From assembly GCF_011742165.1 (NCBI RefSeq), contig NZ_JAAQTO010000023.1, forward strand, positions 124,001-188,000: 64,000 nt of DNA, given 5' to 3'. The notes under the pieces were generated by a model. The model had not been told where the DNA came from. It saw nothing but the letters and a program-made list of their open reading frames with translations, and made no database searches. The position numbers and the translations under genes were made by a program. Source of the DNA: Billgrantia bachuensis (lineage in GTDB: Bacteria > Pseudomonadota > Gammaproteobacteria > Pseudomonadales > Halomonadaceae). Below, in pieces: positions 9,106 to 18,116 of the stretch (the stretch's first letter is position 1; each line of letters opens with the position of its first letter).

Positions 9106-9717
9106 TCAAAACCCATCCGACGCCAGCGGCAGCCATACGTGCTCGTAGCCGATGGTGATCGCAACCCACACCAGCAGTGCCGCCATGGCGAGGCTGAAGC
9201 CCTTGAGAAGCCTCGGGTTCTCGATTCGCTATCCAAGCACGGCGCCCATCAGCGCGTAACTGCTGGGGGCGCCGAAGGCCAGCACGGCAAGCCCTAGCGA
9301 CCAGAACAGCAGGCTCACGCCGTGGATGCCGGCGGCGGGGAATTGGATGGTGGCGATCGGCAGGGTCGCGATCATGCCCTTGGGGTTGCACAGTTGCATG
9401 ATCAGACCGTCGCGAAACTGCAGCACGCGCGGCGCTTCGCGTACCTTGCCCAGGTCGATGCTCGAGCGAGCAATCTTGACCGCCAGATAGAGGATGTACC
9501 CGCACCCCACCGCCCCCACCATGGCAAGCATGTCGCCCCGCACCCAGGCCGCGCCGGCCCAGCCGAACAGCAGGAAGAGCGTGAGCATGGCCAGCCCCAC
9601 GCCGACGAAGAAGCCGAGGGAAGTTCTGGCCTGCCCGTTGAGGCCGGCATTCAGGCCGAGCAGGTTCACAGGCCCAGGCGTGTACATGACGCCCAGTGCA
9701 TAGGCGACGATCTCCAT
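9106..9717 (-). pseudogene. LysE family amino-acid exporter with an in-frame TAG
   Basis: The N-terminal part (MYTPGPVNLL, GFFVGVGLAM, FRDGLIMQLCNPKG) is a typical LysE/RhtB translocator. Translation stops at TAG (9229-9231) after 162 aa. Reading on in the same frame gives RIENPRLLKGFSLAMAALL, then VWVAITIGYEHVW, ending in a TGA at 9106-9108. That restores a normal ~203-aa protein including the last transmembrane helix. A single change such as CAG to TAG explains the stop. As written, the product lacks its final helix. It lies just downstream of a convergently oriented-in-series AraC gene (same strand, 58 bases apart), a common AraC/LysE pairing. Confidence 0.8.
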
Positions 9718-9774
9718 GGGATTCTCTCCGACAGGAAGTGCGTTAGGTGGCCGAGCGGCCGGGATTACACGCTG

Positions 9775-10605
9775 CTAGGTGACGCTGCGTTGGTATGCAT
9801 GCGGCGTCATTCCATAGATGCGCTTGAAGCGGCGGTTGAAGTGGCTGAGGTCGGTAAAGCCATAGCGGAAGGCCACCTCGTTGGGTGCCACGCCGGCCTC
9901 CAGGGCGTTGCGCGCGGCATTGGCCCGGCAGCTCAATACGTACTGGTGCGGCGTGATGCCGAACTGCTGTCGGAACAGGCGCAGGAAGTGGTACTTCGAT
10001 AAATGTGCGGCCTGGCTGATGTCGTCCAGCGAGAGATCCGCCTCCAGATGCGCGTGGACATATTCCTTGGCGCGCAGCAGCAGCGCATCGGGCCGGCTTA
10101 CCGTGCCGCCCGGCTGGAACTTGCCGGCACGCTGCACCAGGCGAGTCGCCATGCGATGCAGGGCATGCTCCTGGTCGATGCGCGTGCCCTGTTGATGGAT
10201 CATGAGCCCGGCCAGATCGAGGATGGCACGGCGCAGCTCTGGGTCCGCCAGCAGGGTGTCGCTACCTTGGAACCGGCCGGCCCGCTGGCTTCCTGCCGCG
10301 TCGGCGAACGAGGCCTCGAGCTGAGCGGAAGGCACGTAGAGCATCACGTAGCCCAACGTGCTGTCGTCGCCCGGGTGGCCGTCGTGCACCTGCTCGGGGT
10401 TGAACTGGATGACGTTGCCGGGCGGGCTGCGATGGTACTGGCCGCCGCTGAAGAAGTCCTGCCGCCCGGAGAGGGTGACGCCGAAGGCGTACTCCTCATG
10501 GGCATGTCGGTCGTAGCTGAAATCACTCAGTGCCGCCTGGAGCACCGTAAGCTCGGGGATATGCTGACTCTTGAAGTACTCAAACCGGCTGGACTGCTTC
10601 GCCAT
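9775..10605 (-). CDS. AraC family transcriptional regulator with cupin sensor domain
   Basis: 276-aa regulator. The first ~150 residues form an AraC-type cupin (HAHEEYAFGVTLSGRQDFF, then FNPEQVHDGHP). Residues ~177-275 carry the double helix-turn-helix (LSLDDISQAAHLSKYHFLRL and VAFRYGFTDLSHFNRRFKRI). The ATG at 10605 has GGGAGGTG upstream. It precedes the LysE exporter gene on the same strand; in this widespread pairing the regulator is thought to control the exporter, ligand unknown. The 120 bases up to the IclR gene hold its promoter. Confidence 0.88.
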   Translation of the reverse strand: MAKQSSRFEYFKSQHIPELTVLQAALSDFSYDRHAHEEYAFGVTLSGRQDFFSGGQYHRSPPGNVIQFNPEQVHDGHPGDDSTLGYVMLYVPSAQLEASFADAAGSQRAGRFQGSDTLLADPELRRAILDLAGLMIHQQGTRIDQEHALHRMATRLVQRAGKFQPGGTVSRPDALLLRAKEYVHAHLEADLSLDDISQAAHLSKYHFLRLFRQQFGITPHQYVLSCRANAARNALEAGVAPNEVAFRYGFTDLSHFNRRFKRIYGMTPHAYQRSVT

Positions 10606-10725
10606 GCCACACCTCCCTGAACGCCATACAGGGATAGCGTAAGCCGAGCCTCAGGGAAAGGCTTGGATATTATTGCGGAAAGCGGCCAAGGGAGATAATT
10701 CCCGGCATAGTAACTCTGGCAATAG

Positions 10726-11496
10726 CTACAACCTCGACAATTGGCGCGCCGTGGCGATCAGCAGATCCGAGAGGTTCTGCTCAAGCTCCTCGGGCATGCT
10801 CCGCACCCGGGACATCGAGATGCTGACCGCCGCTCGCGGTCGGTTGTGCCTATCCAGTACCGGTACGGCAATCGAAATGTCGGAGAGAAAATACTCTTCC
10901 ACCGACAGGGCATACCCCTGGCGCCGGAAGCGGGCCAAGCGTTCCATGATCGCCGGCACCTCGTGCACGGTGTTCGGCGTATAGGCCTTGCGCTGCGTTC
11001 GCTCCAGAATCGCTTGCGCCTCCCCCTCTTCCAGCTGCGACAGCATCGCCAGCCCGGGCGCCGTACAGAACGCCGGCAGGCGCGATCCAATGGTGATGTC
11101 GGTATCCAGCATGTTGCGGCTCAGCAAGCGGGAGAGATACACCACGTCTTGCCCGTCCAGGATCGTCAGGCTGACCGAGCCTTCTGTCTCCTTGCTCAGG
11201 TTCAGCAGGTAGGGGCGTACCTTGTCGACCAGTGGATGCGCATGGAGGTAGTGCGCGGCGATGTCCAGCGTGCGCACGCTGGGTTCGATCAACTGCGTCT
11301 CCTCGTTGCGTTGCAAGTAGCCTAGCTGCGTCAAGGTATGAACGAAACGCTGCGCCGCACTCCGATCCATGTCGCAGCGTTCCGCCAGCTGCTTGACGCT
11401 CATCGCAGGGTGTTCGGCATCGAAGACCTCGAGGATCCGAAACGCCTTCACCACGCTCTTGACCATCAAGCGGTCCACTTTTTCTTTTTCGCTCAA
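10726..11496 (-). CDS. IclR family transcriptional regulator
   Basis: 256-aa regulator with an N-terminal winged helix (VKSVVKAFRILEVF, then CDMDRSAAQRFVHTLTQLGY) and a C-terminal IclR effector domain ending in SISMSRVRSMPEELEQ. I place the start at the TTG at 11496 because GGGAGGGG lies about nine bases upstream; an ATG at 11466 is the alternative, and the longest reading starts at 11577. It is divergent from the enoyl-CoA hydratase gene, so it probably controls the CoA-ligase/TRAP operon to its right and itself. The 157-base gap between the two starts contains the operator region. Confidence 0.87.
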   Translation of the reverse strand: MSEKEKVDRLMVKSVVKAFRILEVFDAEHPAMSVKQLAERCDMDRSAAQRFVHTLTQLGYLQRNEETQLIEPSVRTLDIAAHYLHAHPLVDKVRPYLLNLSKETEGSVSLTILDGQDVVYLSRLLSRNMLDTDITIGSRLPAFCTAPGLAMLSQLEEGEAQAILERTQRKAYTPNTVHEVPAIMERLARFRRQGYALSVEEYFLSDISIAVPVLDRHNRPRAAVSISMSRVRSMPEELEQNLSDLLIATARQLSRL

Positions 11497-11653
11497 AGCC
11501 TTACCCCTCCCAAGCCGGATCTTTTCGCAAGAAAAGTCGTTTCTTGTGTTGATTTTGGGTTTTACAACGCTCGCCATTCGACTACATTGATTAAATGTAG
11601 ATCATGCCTGATCGCATTGCAATCACAAAGACGCAAACAACCGAGAGGCAATC

Positions 11654-12415
11654 ATGTCCGAACACATCCTCACCAACAAGCAAGGCCGTGTCGGCGTCAT
11701 CACCCTGAACCGCCCCGAAGTCCTCAATGCCTGGCACAGCGAGATGCGTCAGCAGCTCATCGCCGCGCTCGACGAGTTCACGAAGGACGACTCGCTCGGC
11801 GCCATCGTGCTGACCGGAGCGGGCGAGCGAGCCTTCAGTGCCGGCCAGGATCTCAACGAGACCCGGTCCTTCGACGCCGAACGGGCCAAGAGCTGGGTGG
11901 GAGAGTGGGAGACCCTCTACGGCAAGCTGCGCAGCAGCCCCAAGCCCATCATTGCCGCGCTCAACGGAGTGGCGGCCGGTTCGGCCTTCCAGGTTGCCCT
12001 GCTGTGCGACTTCCGCGTCGCCCATGCCGACGTTCGCATGGGGCAGCCCGAAATCAACTCGGGTATCGCCAGCACCACCGGCCCCTGGATCATGCGCGAA
12101 CACCTGGGGCTCGCTCGTACCATCGATCTGACCCTGAGCGGTCGCCTGATGAATGCCGACGAGTCGCATGCCCTCGGCTTGATCAACCGCCTGGTCGCTG
12201 CCGACCAGGTGCTGCCGGAAGCGCTGGCGCTGGGGGAGGAACTCGCCGACAAGCCGCCCGTTGCGATGCGTCTGGATCGTCAGCGCTTCAAGGAGATCAC
12301 CGAGCCGGGCTTTCGCGACTGCCTCGAGGCGGGGGTTCGCATCCAGGGCGAGGCCTACGCCTCGGGCGAGCCGGCACGCATGATGGAGCTCTTCCTCAAG
12401 CGCCGAAACGGTTGA
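11654..12415 (+). CDS. Enoyl-CoA hydratase/isomerase family protein
   Basis: 253-aa crotonase-fold enzyme. The oxyanion-hole segments are AFSAGQDL and NGVAAGSAFQ, and the first catalytic Glu is in MGQPEINSGI. The second catalytic Glu position of classical hydratases appears as Asp in ARTIDLTLSG, so the reaction may differ from simple hydration. GAGAGG precedes the ATG. First gene of the operon ech-ligase-dctPQM, 16 bases before the CoA ligase; it probably acts on the acyl-CoA formed by that ligase. Confidence 0.87.
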   Translation: MSEHILTNKQGRVGVITLNRPEVLNAWHSEMRQQLIAALDEFTKDDSLGAIVLTGAGERAFSAGQDLNETRSFDAERAKSWVGEWETLYGKLRSSPKPIIAALNGVAAGSAFQVALLCDFRVAHADVRMGQPEINSGIASTTGPWIMREHLGLARTIDLTLSGRLMNADESHALGLINRLVAADQVLPEALALGEELADKPPVAMRLDRQRFKEITEPGFRDCLEAGVRIQGEAYASGEPARMMELFLKRRNG

Positions 12416-12431
12416 ATCGAGATCTGACCAC

Positions 12432-13964
12432 ATGATATTCAACCTCAACGATCCCAGTTTCATCCTCGCGCTGCGCGATATCGCAACGCGCGAGCCGGAG
12501 CGTTTGTTCGGGCACTTTGATCAACGCCCCCTGACGTTCGGCGAGCTCGACCGCCAGGCCGAGGCGCTCGCCGCCTACCTGAGCCGGGAGTTGGGCATAC
12601 GCCCCGGCGAGCGTGCCGCGGTCATGATGCACAACGGCCCCGAGGCCATCGCCATTCTGTTCGCCCTGGCCAAGGCCGGTATCGTCTGGGTGCCGGTCAA
12701 TGCTCGCCAGCGCGGCAATGGATTGAAGTACATCCTCGAGCATTGCGACCCCGCGGTCCTGTTCACCGATACCGACCTGTGGCCGGTCGTCGTCGATAGC
12801 GGGGCGGCATTCGCGGGCAAGGCGCTGCTGCTGGGAGGCGCGGAAGACACGATCACCGAGCATCTGAAAGGCAAGGAGAGACTGGACGCACCGGCGCCGG
12901 CCATGTCGGAGCTGTACGCCTTGATGTACACCTCCGGCACGACGGGCAAGCCCAAGGGGGTGCGCGTCACGCACGCGATGATGGCCTACGCCCTGAAGAG
13001 CGTCGAGCTGCTGTGCTCCATCAAGCCAGGTGACGTCTTCTTCCAGTGGGAGCCCTTCTATCACATCGGCGGCGCCCAGATGCTGTTGCTGCCGCTGTTC
13101 TTCGATGTGCGGCTCAGCCTGACCGAGCGCTTCAGTGCCAGTCGCTTCTGGGAGCAGGTCAATGCCAGTGGCGCGACCCACATCCATTATCTGGGTGGCG
13201 TGCTGCAGATCCTGCTGAAGCAACCGCCCAGCGAGCTGGAAAGCGCACACAACGTGCGTATCGCCTGGGGTGGGGGCTGTCCTAGCGACATCTGGTCGAC
13301 CCTTCAGGATCGCTTCGGCTTCGAAATACGCGAGTGCTACGGCATGACGGAAGCCTCGAGCCTGACCACCTTCAATGCTGAAGGAAAGCCAGGGTCGGTG
13401 GGCCGTGCCGTCCCCTGGCTGGACGTCACCATTCACGATGATCGGGGCCGCCCGGTACCGACAGGCGAACCGGGCCAGGTGGTGGTCCGTGAAACGCAGC
13501 CCGGCGTGCTGTTCGATGGCTACTTCCGCAACGCCGAGGCCACGGAGAAAACGCTGGCAAACGGCGTGCTACATACCGGCGACCGCGGCTGGCTCGATGC
13601 GGACGGCTTTCTCTACTTTCTCGGGCGCATCACCGATAGCGTGCGCTGTCGGGGCGAGAACGTTTCGGCCTGGGAGGTGGAGTCGGTCACCCAGCAGCAC
13701 CCCGATGTAGAAGAGTGCGCGATGATCGGTGTCGCCGCCGACATCGGTGAGCAGGAGATCAAGCTCTTCCTGAAGCCGAAAGCCGGTCGCGACATCGAGC
13801 CTCGTGAGCTTTACCTGTGGCTGAAGGAGCGCCTGGCCTCCTACCAGTGCCCGCGCTATCTCGCCATCGTGGATGAGTTCGAGCGAACTCCCAGTCACCG
13901 CATCGTCAAGCACAGCCTGCCCAAGACCCTACACGAAGCCTGGGATAGCCAACGGCTTCATTGA
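12432..13964 (+). CDS. AMP-binding acyl-CoA synthetase (class I adenylate-forming)
   Basis: 510-aa ligase that activates a carboxylic acid to its CoA thioester with ATP. The P-loop YTSGTTGKPKG is at 166-176, followed by CYGMTEAS and LHTGDRGW. The C-terminal domain has RTPSHRIVK (485-493), where the usual TGK catalytic lysine is Arg490; a lysine follows at 493. This variant is seen in several carnitine/crotonobetaine-ligase-like subfamilies, so activity is not excluded. Together with the TRAP transporter and the hydratase it suggests uptake and beta-oxidation-like breakdown of an organic acid. Substrate unknown. Confidence 0.86.
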   Translation: MIFNLNDPSFILALRDIATREPERLFGHFDQRPLTFGELDRQAEALAAYLSRELGIRPGERAAVMMHNGPEAIAILFALAKAGIVWVPVNARQRGNGLKYILEHCDPAVLFTDTDLWPVVVDSGAAFAGKALLLGGAEDTITEHLKGKERLDAPAPAMSELYALMYTSGTTGKPKGVRVTHAMMAYALKSVELLCSIKPGDVFFQWEPFYHIGGAQMLLLPLFFDVRLSLTERFSASRFWEQVNASGATHIHYLGGVLQILLKQPPSELESAHNVRIAWGGGCPSDIWSTLQDRFGFEIRECYGMTEASSLTTFNAEGKPGSVGRAVPWLDVTIHDDRGRPVPTGEPGQVVVRETQPGVLFDGYFRNAEATEKTLANGVLHTGDRGWLDADGFLYFLGRITDSVRCRGENVSAWEVESVTQQHPDVEECAMIGVAADIGEQEIKLFLKPKAGRDIEPRELYLWLKERLASYQCPRYLAIVDEFERTPSHRIVKHSLPKTLHEAWDSQRLH

Positions 13965-14053
13965 GCGTGAACCAGAGGTAAAAGATGGACAATAACGACA
14001 AGAGAAAAGACCCGACCACCCTTCCTACAACTAGAAAAGAGGAGACCAACAGC

Positions 14054-15034
14054 ATGGTCCATGTACTGCGCAAGACCGCCGCCATTACCTCGTTGACCCT
14101 GGCAGTCAATGGCCTGGCCCACGCCGACGTCTGGGACCTTCCTTCCCCGCAGCCTTCGGACAACTACATCACCGAGAACGTCAGTTGGTTCGCCGATCAG
14201 GTGCGGGAGGCCACGGATGGCGAACTGGACATACGCGTTCACCCGAGCGGTTCGCTGTTCCCCGGCGATCAGATCAAGCGCGCCGTTCAGCGCGACCAGG
14301 CACAGATAGGCGTTCATGTCCTGTCCGCCCACCAGAACGAGAACGTCCTTTACGGCATCGATTCCGTGCCTTTCCTGGCGGATTCCTTCGAAGAATCCGC
14401 ACGGCTCTGGGAAGTGACCAGGCCGGCACTGGACGAGATGATGGCGGAACAGAACCTTCAGCTGCTCTATCACATCCCCTGGCCCCCGCAAGGCATCTTC
14501 TTCGACCGCGAGATCGAGTCGCCCGAAGATGCGGAGGGCCTCAAGTTCCGGGCCTATAATACGGCGACGGCACGCTTTGCCGAGCTGATGGGAATGACGC
14601 CGACCCTGATCGAGGAAGCCGAGCTTTCGCAGGCGGCCGCCACCGGCATGGTGCAATCGCTGATCTCCTCCGGCGACCCCGTCTACAACCACCAGCTTTG
14701 GGACTATCTGCCCCACTTCTACGATGCCAAGGCTTGGCTCGTGCTCAGCCACGTCTTCGTCAACAAGGACCGCTGGGAAGCTCTCGACGAGGAAACGAGG
14801 CAGGAAGTCCTGGCCATTGCCGCAGAAGCCGAGCAGCGCGGCGAGGAGCAGGCCAGGGAACTCACCGATGAACTCAAGAGCCGACTGAGCGACAAGGGCG
14901 TTGCGATCAACCAGCCCAACGAGGAGCTGCAAGCGGAATTCAACCGCATCGGTGAAGCGATGCAGGCGGAGTGGCTGGAGAAGGCCGGCCCGCAAGGCCA
15001 GCAACTGGTAGAGGAATATCGTGCCATGCAGTGA
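14054..15034 (+). CDS. TRAP transporter solute-binding protein (DctP family)
   Basis: 326-aa periplasmic binding protein. The start at 14054 yields a proper signal peptide (RKTAAITSLTLAVNGLAHA, cleavage before DVWD) and has AAGAGGAGA upstream; the longer reading from 13985 adds a charged tail with no signal. DctP motifs include FPGDQIKRAVQRDQAQIG and the central GLKFRAYNTATARF stretch, where the conserved Arg contacts a carboxylate. This supports an organic-acid ligand. It is followed by a 24-base perfect palindrome before dctQ. Confidence 0.9.
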   Translation: MVHVLRKTAAITSLTLAVNGLAHADVWDLPSPQPSDNYITENVSWFADQVREATDGELDIRVHPSGSLFPGDQIKRAVQRDQAQIGVHVLSAHQNENVLYGIDSVPFLADSFEESARLWEVTRPALDEMMAEQNLQLLYHIPWPPQGIFFDREIESPEDAEGLKFRAYNTATARFAELMGMTPTLIEEAELSQAAATGMVQSLISSGDPVYNHQLWDYLPHFYDAKAWLVLSHVFVNKDRWEALDEETRQEVLAIAAEAEQRGEEQARELTDELKSRLSDKGVAINQPNEELQAEFNRIGEAMQAEWLEKAGPQGQQLVEEYRAMQ

Positions 15035-15047
15035 CGGCACGGTTCAT

Positions 15048-15071
15048 GTCCCCATTCCGCGGAATGGGGAC
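15048..15071 (+). promoter_or_regulatory. Intergenic hairpin between dctP and dctQ
   Basis: Perfect palindrome with arms GTCCCCATTCC (15048-15058) and GGAATGGGGAC (15061-15071) around GC, 14 bases after the dctP stop. No T-tract follows, so it is not a standard terminator. In TRAP and ABC operons such hairpins often stabilise the 3' end of the binding-protein message, giving more binding protein than membrane subunits; that role here is inferred. Confidence 0.65.
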
Positions 15072-15104
15072 TCCGCTTAGCTGGTTGAACTAGAGGTCGC
15101 TCCC

Positions 15105-15644
15105 ATGAATTCCTCCACTCCCCGTGCAGCCAGGTGGCTGGAAACGCTCTATCGCGTCTTCGGGTATCTCGCCGCGCTATGCATTTTCATCATGCTGGTC
15201 GTGATCGTCGTCCAGGTGATGCTGCGCTGGAGCGGCATGACCCTGCCTGGCGCCACCAACTATGCCGGCTACCTGATGGGCGCCAGCACATTCCTTGCCG
15301 CGGCCTACACCTTTCATGAAGGCGGGCATATCCGCGTCGGTCTCCTGGTGGAACGGCTCGGGCGCTTTCGCCCCATCGGCGAGCTGTGGTGCCTGCTGGT
15401 CGCGGGCGGCATCGCCGGCTTCATCACGTGGCACGCCTTCGATGCGGCCTATTGGTCATATCGGTTTGGCGACGTCTCATCAGGGCAAGATGCCATGGCG
15501 CTCTGGATACCCCAATCGCTGCTCGCGCTCGGCTCCACGGCCTTCACGATCTCGATCGTCGACCATTTCGTGCGCACCCTGGCCGTGCTGTTTCGTCCCG
15601 CACGCGCCAACCACCACGGACCCCATCCCGTGAGGAGTCTCTGA
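15105..15644 (+). CDS. TRAP transporter small permease subunit (DctQ family)
   Basis: 179-aa membrane protein with four predicted helices (first IFIMLVVIVVQVMLRW). The pattern HEGGHIRVGLL is characteristic of DctQ. AGAGG stands ten bases before the ATG. It pairs with the large DctM subunit, whose ATG overlaps the dctQ stop by one base. The C-terminal tail is His/Pro rich and unremarkable. Confidence 0.88.
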   Translation: MNSSTPRAARWLETLYRVFGYLAALCIFIMLVVIVVQVMLRWSGMTLPGATNYAGYLMGASTFLAAAYTFHEGGHIRVGLLVERLGRFRPIGELWCLLVAGGIAGFITWHAFDAAYWSYRFGDVSSGQDAMALWIPQSLLALGSTAFTISIVDHFVRTLAVLFRPARANHHGPHPVRSL

Positions 15645-16951
15645 TGGATTTCACCGAACTGGCCATTGCGCTTCTGCTCATCCTTTTCCTGCTGCTGGGC
15701 TCCGGTGTCTGGGTGGCCCTGTCCCTGGTCGGGGTGGCTATCGTGTGCATCGCGTTCTTCACGGGCCGCCCCATCGGAGCCTCGATGTACAGCACGCTTT
15801 GGACGTCTTCGACAAGCTGGACGCTCACGGCCCTTCCTCTGTTCATCTGGATGGGAGAAATTCTCTACCGTACGCGGCTTTCCGAAAGCCTCTTCCGCGG
15901 ATTGAGCCCTTGGCTCAGTTGGCTGCCTGGGCGGCTGATGCATACCAACGTCATCGGCTGCACCCTGTTCGCCGCGGTCTCGGGTTCTTCCGCCGCCACG
16001 CTGACCACCGTGGGCAAGATGTCCATGCCTGAGCTCAAAAAGCGCGGTTATTCCGACTTCATGAGCGTGGGAACACTGGCCGGCGCCTCCACCCTTGGCC
16101 TGATGATTCCCCCCTCGCTGACCATGATCGTCTATGGCGTGATCACCAATCAGTCCATCCCCAAGCTTTTTATCGCGGGGATACTTCCTGGCTTGATATT
16201 GGCCGCGCTGTTCATGGGGTATGTCGTGGCCTGGGGAATCCTGAAGAAGCCCAACATCGACAAAGAACCGGCCATGACGATGAAGCATCGCCTCTATGAA
16301 TCGCGCCTGCTGATTCCTGTCGCACTGTTGATTATCACCGTGATCGGCTCGATGTACTCCGGCCTCGCTACCGCGACGGAAGCCGCTGCCCTCGGGGTCG
16401 TCGGTGCCCTGCTGCTCGCTGCCATACAGCGAAGCCTGACCTTCTCTTCGCTGGTGGAGAGCCTGATGGGGGCAGCGAAGACTTCCTGCATGATTGCCCT
16501 GATACTGGCAGGCGCCTCGTTTCTGACGCTGGCAATGGGCTTTACGGGACTTCCGCGCGGTCTGGCCGAGTGGGTGGGCACGCTGGATCTCACGCCTTTC
16601 ATGCTGCTGCTGGCCCTGATGTTCGTCTACATCGTGCTGGGCTGCTTTCTCGACGGCATCTCGGCGGTGGTGCTGACCATGGCCGTCGTCACGCCCATGC
16701 TCAACGCAGCCGGTATCGATCTGCTCTGGTTCGGTATCTTCGTCCTGGTCATGGTGGAGATGGCGCAGATAACGCCCCCGGTCGGCTTTAATCTTTTCGT
16801 CATGAAGGGTCTGACCAACCACAGCCTCGGCTTTATCGCCAAGGCCGCGGCGCCGATGTTCCTGATCATGGCGCTCATGGCGCTGCTGCTGATTGCCTTC
16901 CCCGGCCTTGCCACTTTCCTGCCCGGCTACATGAATGAAGCCACGATGTGA
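15644..16951 (+). CDS. TRAP transporter large permease subunit (DctM family)
   Basis: 435-aa protein with about a dozen transmembrane helices; it forms the sodium-driven transport channel with DctQ. Typical features are the ATLTTVGKMSMPELKKRGY loop, the GASTLGLMIPPSLTMIVYGV segment and ITPPVGFNLFVMKG near the C-terminus. The ATG at 15644 overlaps the dctQ stop; the longer open frame starting at 15386 is out of register with dctQ and is not used. It is the last gene of the operon; 76 bases with no obvious terminator separate it from the convergent phosphoesterase gene. Confidence 0.9.
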   Translation: MDFTELAIALLLILFLLLGSGVWVALSLVGVAIVCIAFFTGRPIGASMYSTLWTSSTSWTLTALPLFIWMGEILYRTRLSESLFRGLSPWLSWLPGRLMHTNVIGCTLFAAVSGSSAATLTTVGKMSMPELKKRGYSDFMSVGTLAGASTLGLMIPPSLTMIVYGVITNQSIPKLFIAGILPGLILAALFMGYVVAWGILKKPNIDKEPAMTMKHRLYESRLLIPVALLIITVIGSMYSGLATATEAAALGVVGALLLAAIQRSLTFSSLVESLMGAAKTSCMIALILAGASFLTLAMGFTGLPRGLAEWVGTLDLTPFMLLLALMFVYIVLGCFLDGISAVVLTMAVVTPMLNAAGIDLLWFGIFVLVMVEMAQITPPVGFNLFVMKGLTNHSLGFIAKAAAPMFLIMALMALLLIAFPGLATFLPGYMNEATM

Positions 16952-17027
16952 CTTCGATATCGGCCTTGTCGTTGCGCCCCCGATTGGGCACGCGTCTGGG
17001 CGATTCGAAGCATGGGGGAAACAGGAT

Positions 17028-17516
17028 TCAACCGAGCGGTAAATGCAGGATGGCGCCGCGCAGGCTGCGCTCGTCGGCCCAGAGCTTGCCCAGAGTGATG
17101 GGCAGACGAAAGCGGCGCTTGCCGGCTGCGCCGGGGTTGAACAGCAGTCGGCCGCCCTGCCATTCGTGACGCGGCTTGTGGGAGTGGCCGTGGAGCACGA
17201 CGTCGCAGGAGGTGGCCGGGTCGAATTCCTGCAGAATATGCACCAGGTGCAGGCGCCAGCCGTTGACGGTGAGATTCCAGGTCAACGGCAGCGCCTCGGC
17301 CCAGGCGGCGGTGTCGATATTGCCGCGCACCGCCACCACCGGAGCCAGCTCCGCCAGCCGCTCGAGGATGGCGGCGTCCTCATCCCGGCTACCCACGTCG
17401 CCCAGATGCAGAATGAGCTCGCAGCCCTCCAGCATCGTCAGCGCCTCAGGGCGCAGCAGCCCATGGGTATCGCTGATGACGCCGATTGGCAGCTCGGTAG
17501 TGATCGAGGACGTCAT
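17028..17516 (-). CDS. Metallophosphoesterase, YfcE/MJ0936 type
   Basis: 162-aa calcineurin-like phosphoesterase with the complete metal site: Asp16-x-His18 in SDTHG, Asp40 in LHLGD, Asn66 in VRGN, His93, and His109/His111/His113 in HGHSHK. YfcE relatives hydrolyse phosphodiesters such as bis-pNPP; the natural substrate is uncertain. Its start overlaps the stop of the deaminase gene by four bases, so the two form a translationally coupled pair. Confidence 0.85.
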   Translation of the reverse strand: MTSSITTELPIGVISDTHGLLRPEALTMLEGCELILHLGDVGSRDEDAAILERLAELAPVVAVRGNIDTAAWAEALPLTWNLTVNGWRLHLVHILQEFDPATSCDVVLHGHSHKPRHEWQGGRLLFNPGAAGKRRFRLPITLGKLWADERSLRGAILHLPLG

Positions 17517-18088
17517 GGCTCACGCGTGGCACTCACGCCCTTCCAGTCTTCGAGGTCCAACTCGGGCCGCTCGGCACGGAAGCGGGCGTAGAGCTCGATA
17601 CCGCGCGAATCTTCCAGAATATCCACCTGAATGCCCTTGTCGCGCAGCAGGAGTTCCGTGCCAGAGGCATTGGTGACATCGCCCACCACCACGCGGGAGA
17701 AGCCCCGCATGTGAAGCAGGGTTGCACAGACCTCGCAGGGGCTCAGTGAGGTAAAGAGCGTGGCTTGGCTGAAGTCGCGGCGGCCGGCATCGCGAATGGC
17801 GGAGGTTTCGCCGTGGTTGTAGGGATGATTCTCCTGCACCAGGGTGTTGTGCCCCTTGCCGAGGATACGACGCATGGCGTTGTCGACGATCACCGCACCG
17901 ATGGGGCAGCCGCCCTCGTCATGGCTCTTTTGCGCCAGCAGCACCGCGACCCGCATGAAGTCGGCATCGGTCAATCGCTGGGTGAACGCATCGTCCATCA
18001 GCATCGGCAGGCTGGCGGTAGGCATGTGCGCGATGGCGGCCAGGGCTGCCTCCGTCACCTCCGATTGTGAATTCAATAGCGCTTCCAT
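17513..18088 (-). CDS. Nucleoside/cytosine deaminase (yeast cytosine deaminase-like)
   Basis: 191-aa CDA-fold zinc deaminase. The zinc site is His92-x-Glu94 (HGE, with Glu94 as proton shuttle) and Pro117-Cys118-x-x-Cys121 (PCEVC). GGCPIGAVIVD and the C-terminal DSRGIELYARF followed by PELDLEDW match the fungal-type cytosine deaminase family. About 35 N-terminal residues precede the domain. GGAGG lies seven bases before the ATG. It is coupled to the phosphoesterase downstream and preceded by nfsA on the same strand, 28 bases away. Confidence 0.82.
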   Translation of the reverse strand: MEALLNSQSEVTEAALAAIAHMPTASLPMLMDDAFTQRLTDADFMRVAVLLAQKSHDEGGCPIGAVIVDNAMRRILGKGHNTLVQENHPYNHGETSAIRDAGRRDFSQATLFTSLSPCEVCATLLHMRGFSRVVVGDVTNASGTELLLRDKGIQVDILEDSRGIELYARFRAERPELDLEDWKGVSATREP

Positions 18089-18116
18089 GGTGCCTCCGCC
18101 TGAGTTTAGGGGTGTG

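Noticed and set aside
8948..9148. A 66-codon plus-strand open frame (MKRWYKALKNPF...)
   Set aside because: One hydrophobic stretch, but no Shine-Dalgarno, and it runs into the antisense of the LysE gene.
15449..16822. A 457-codon minus-strand open frame inside dctM
   Set aside because: Antisense of a clear TRAP permease gene, with only composition-driven His/Gln/Arg content.
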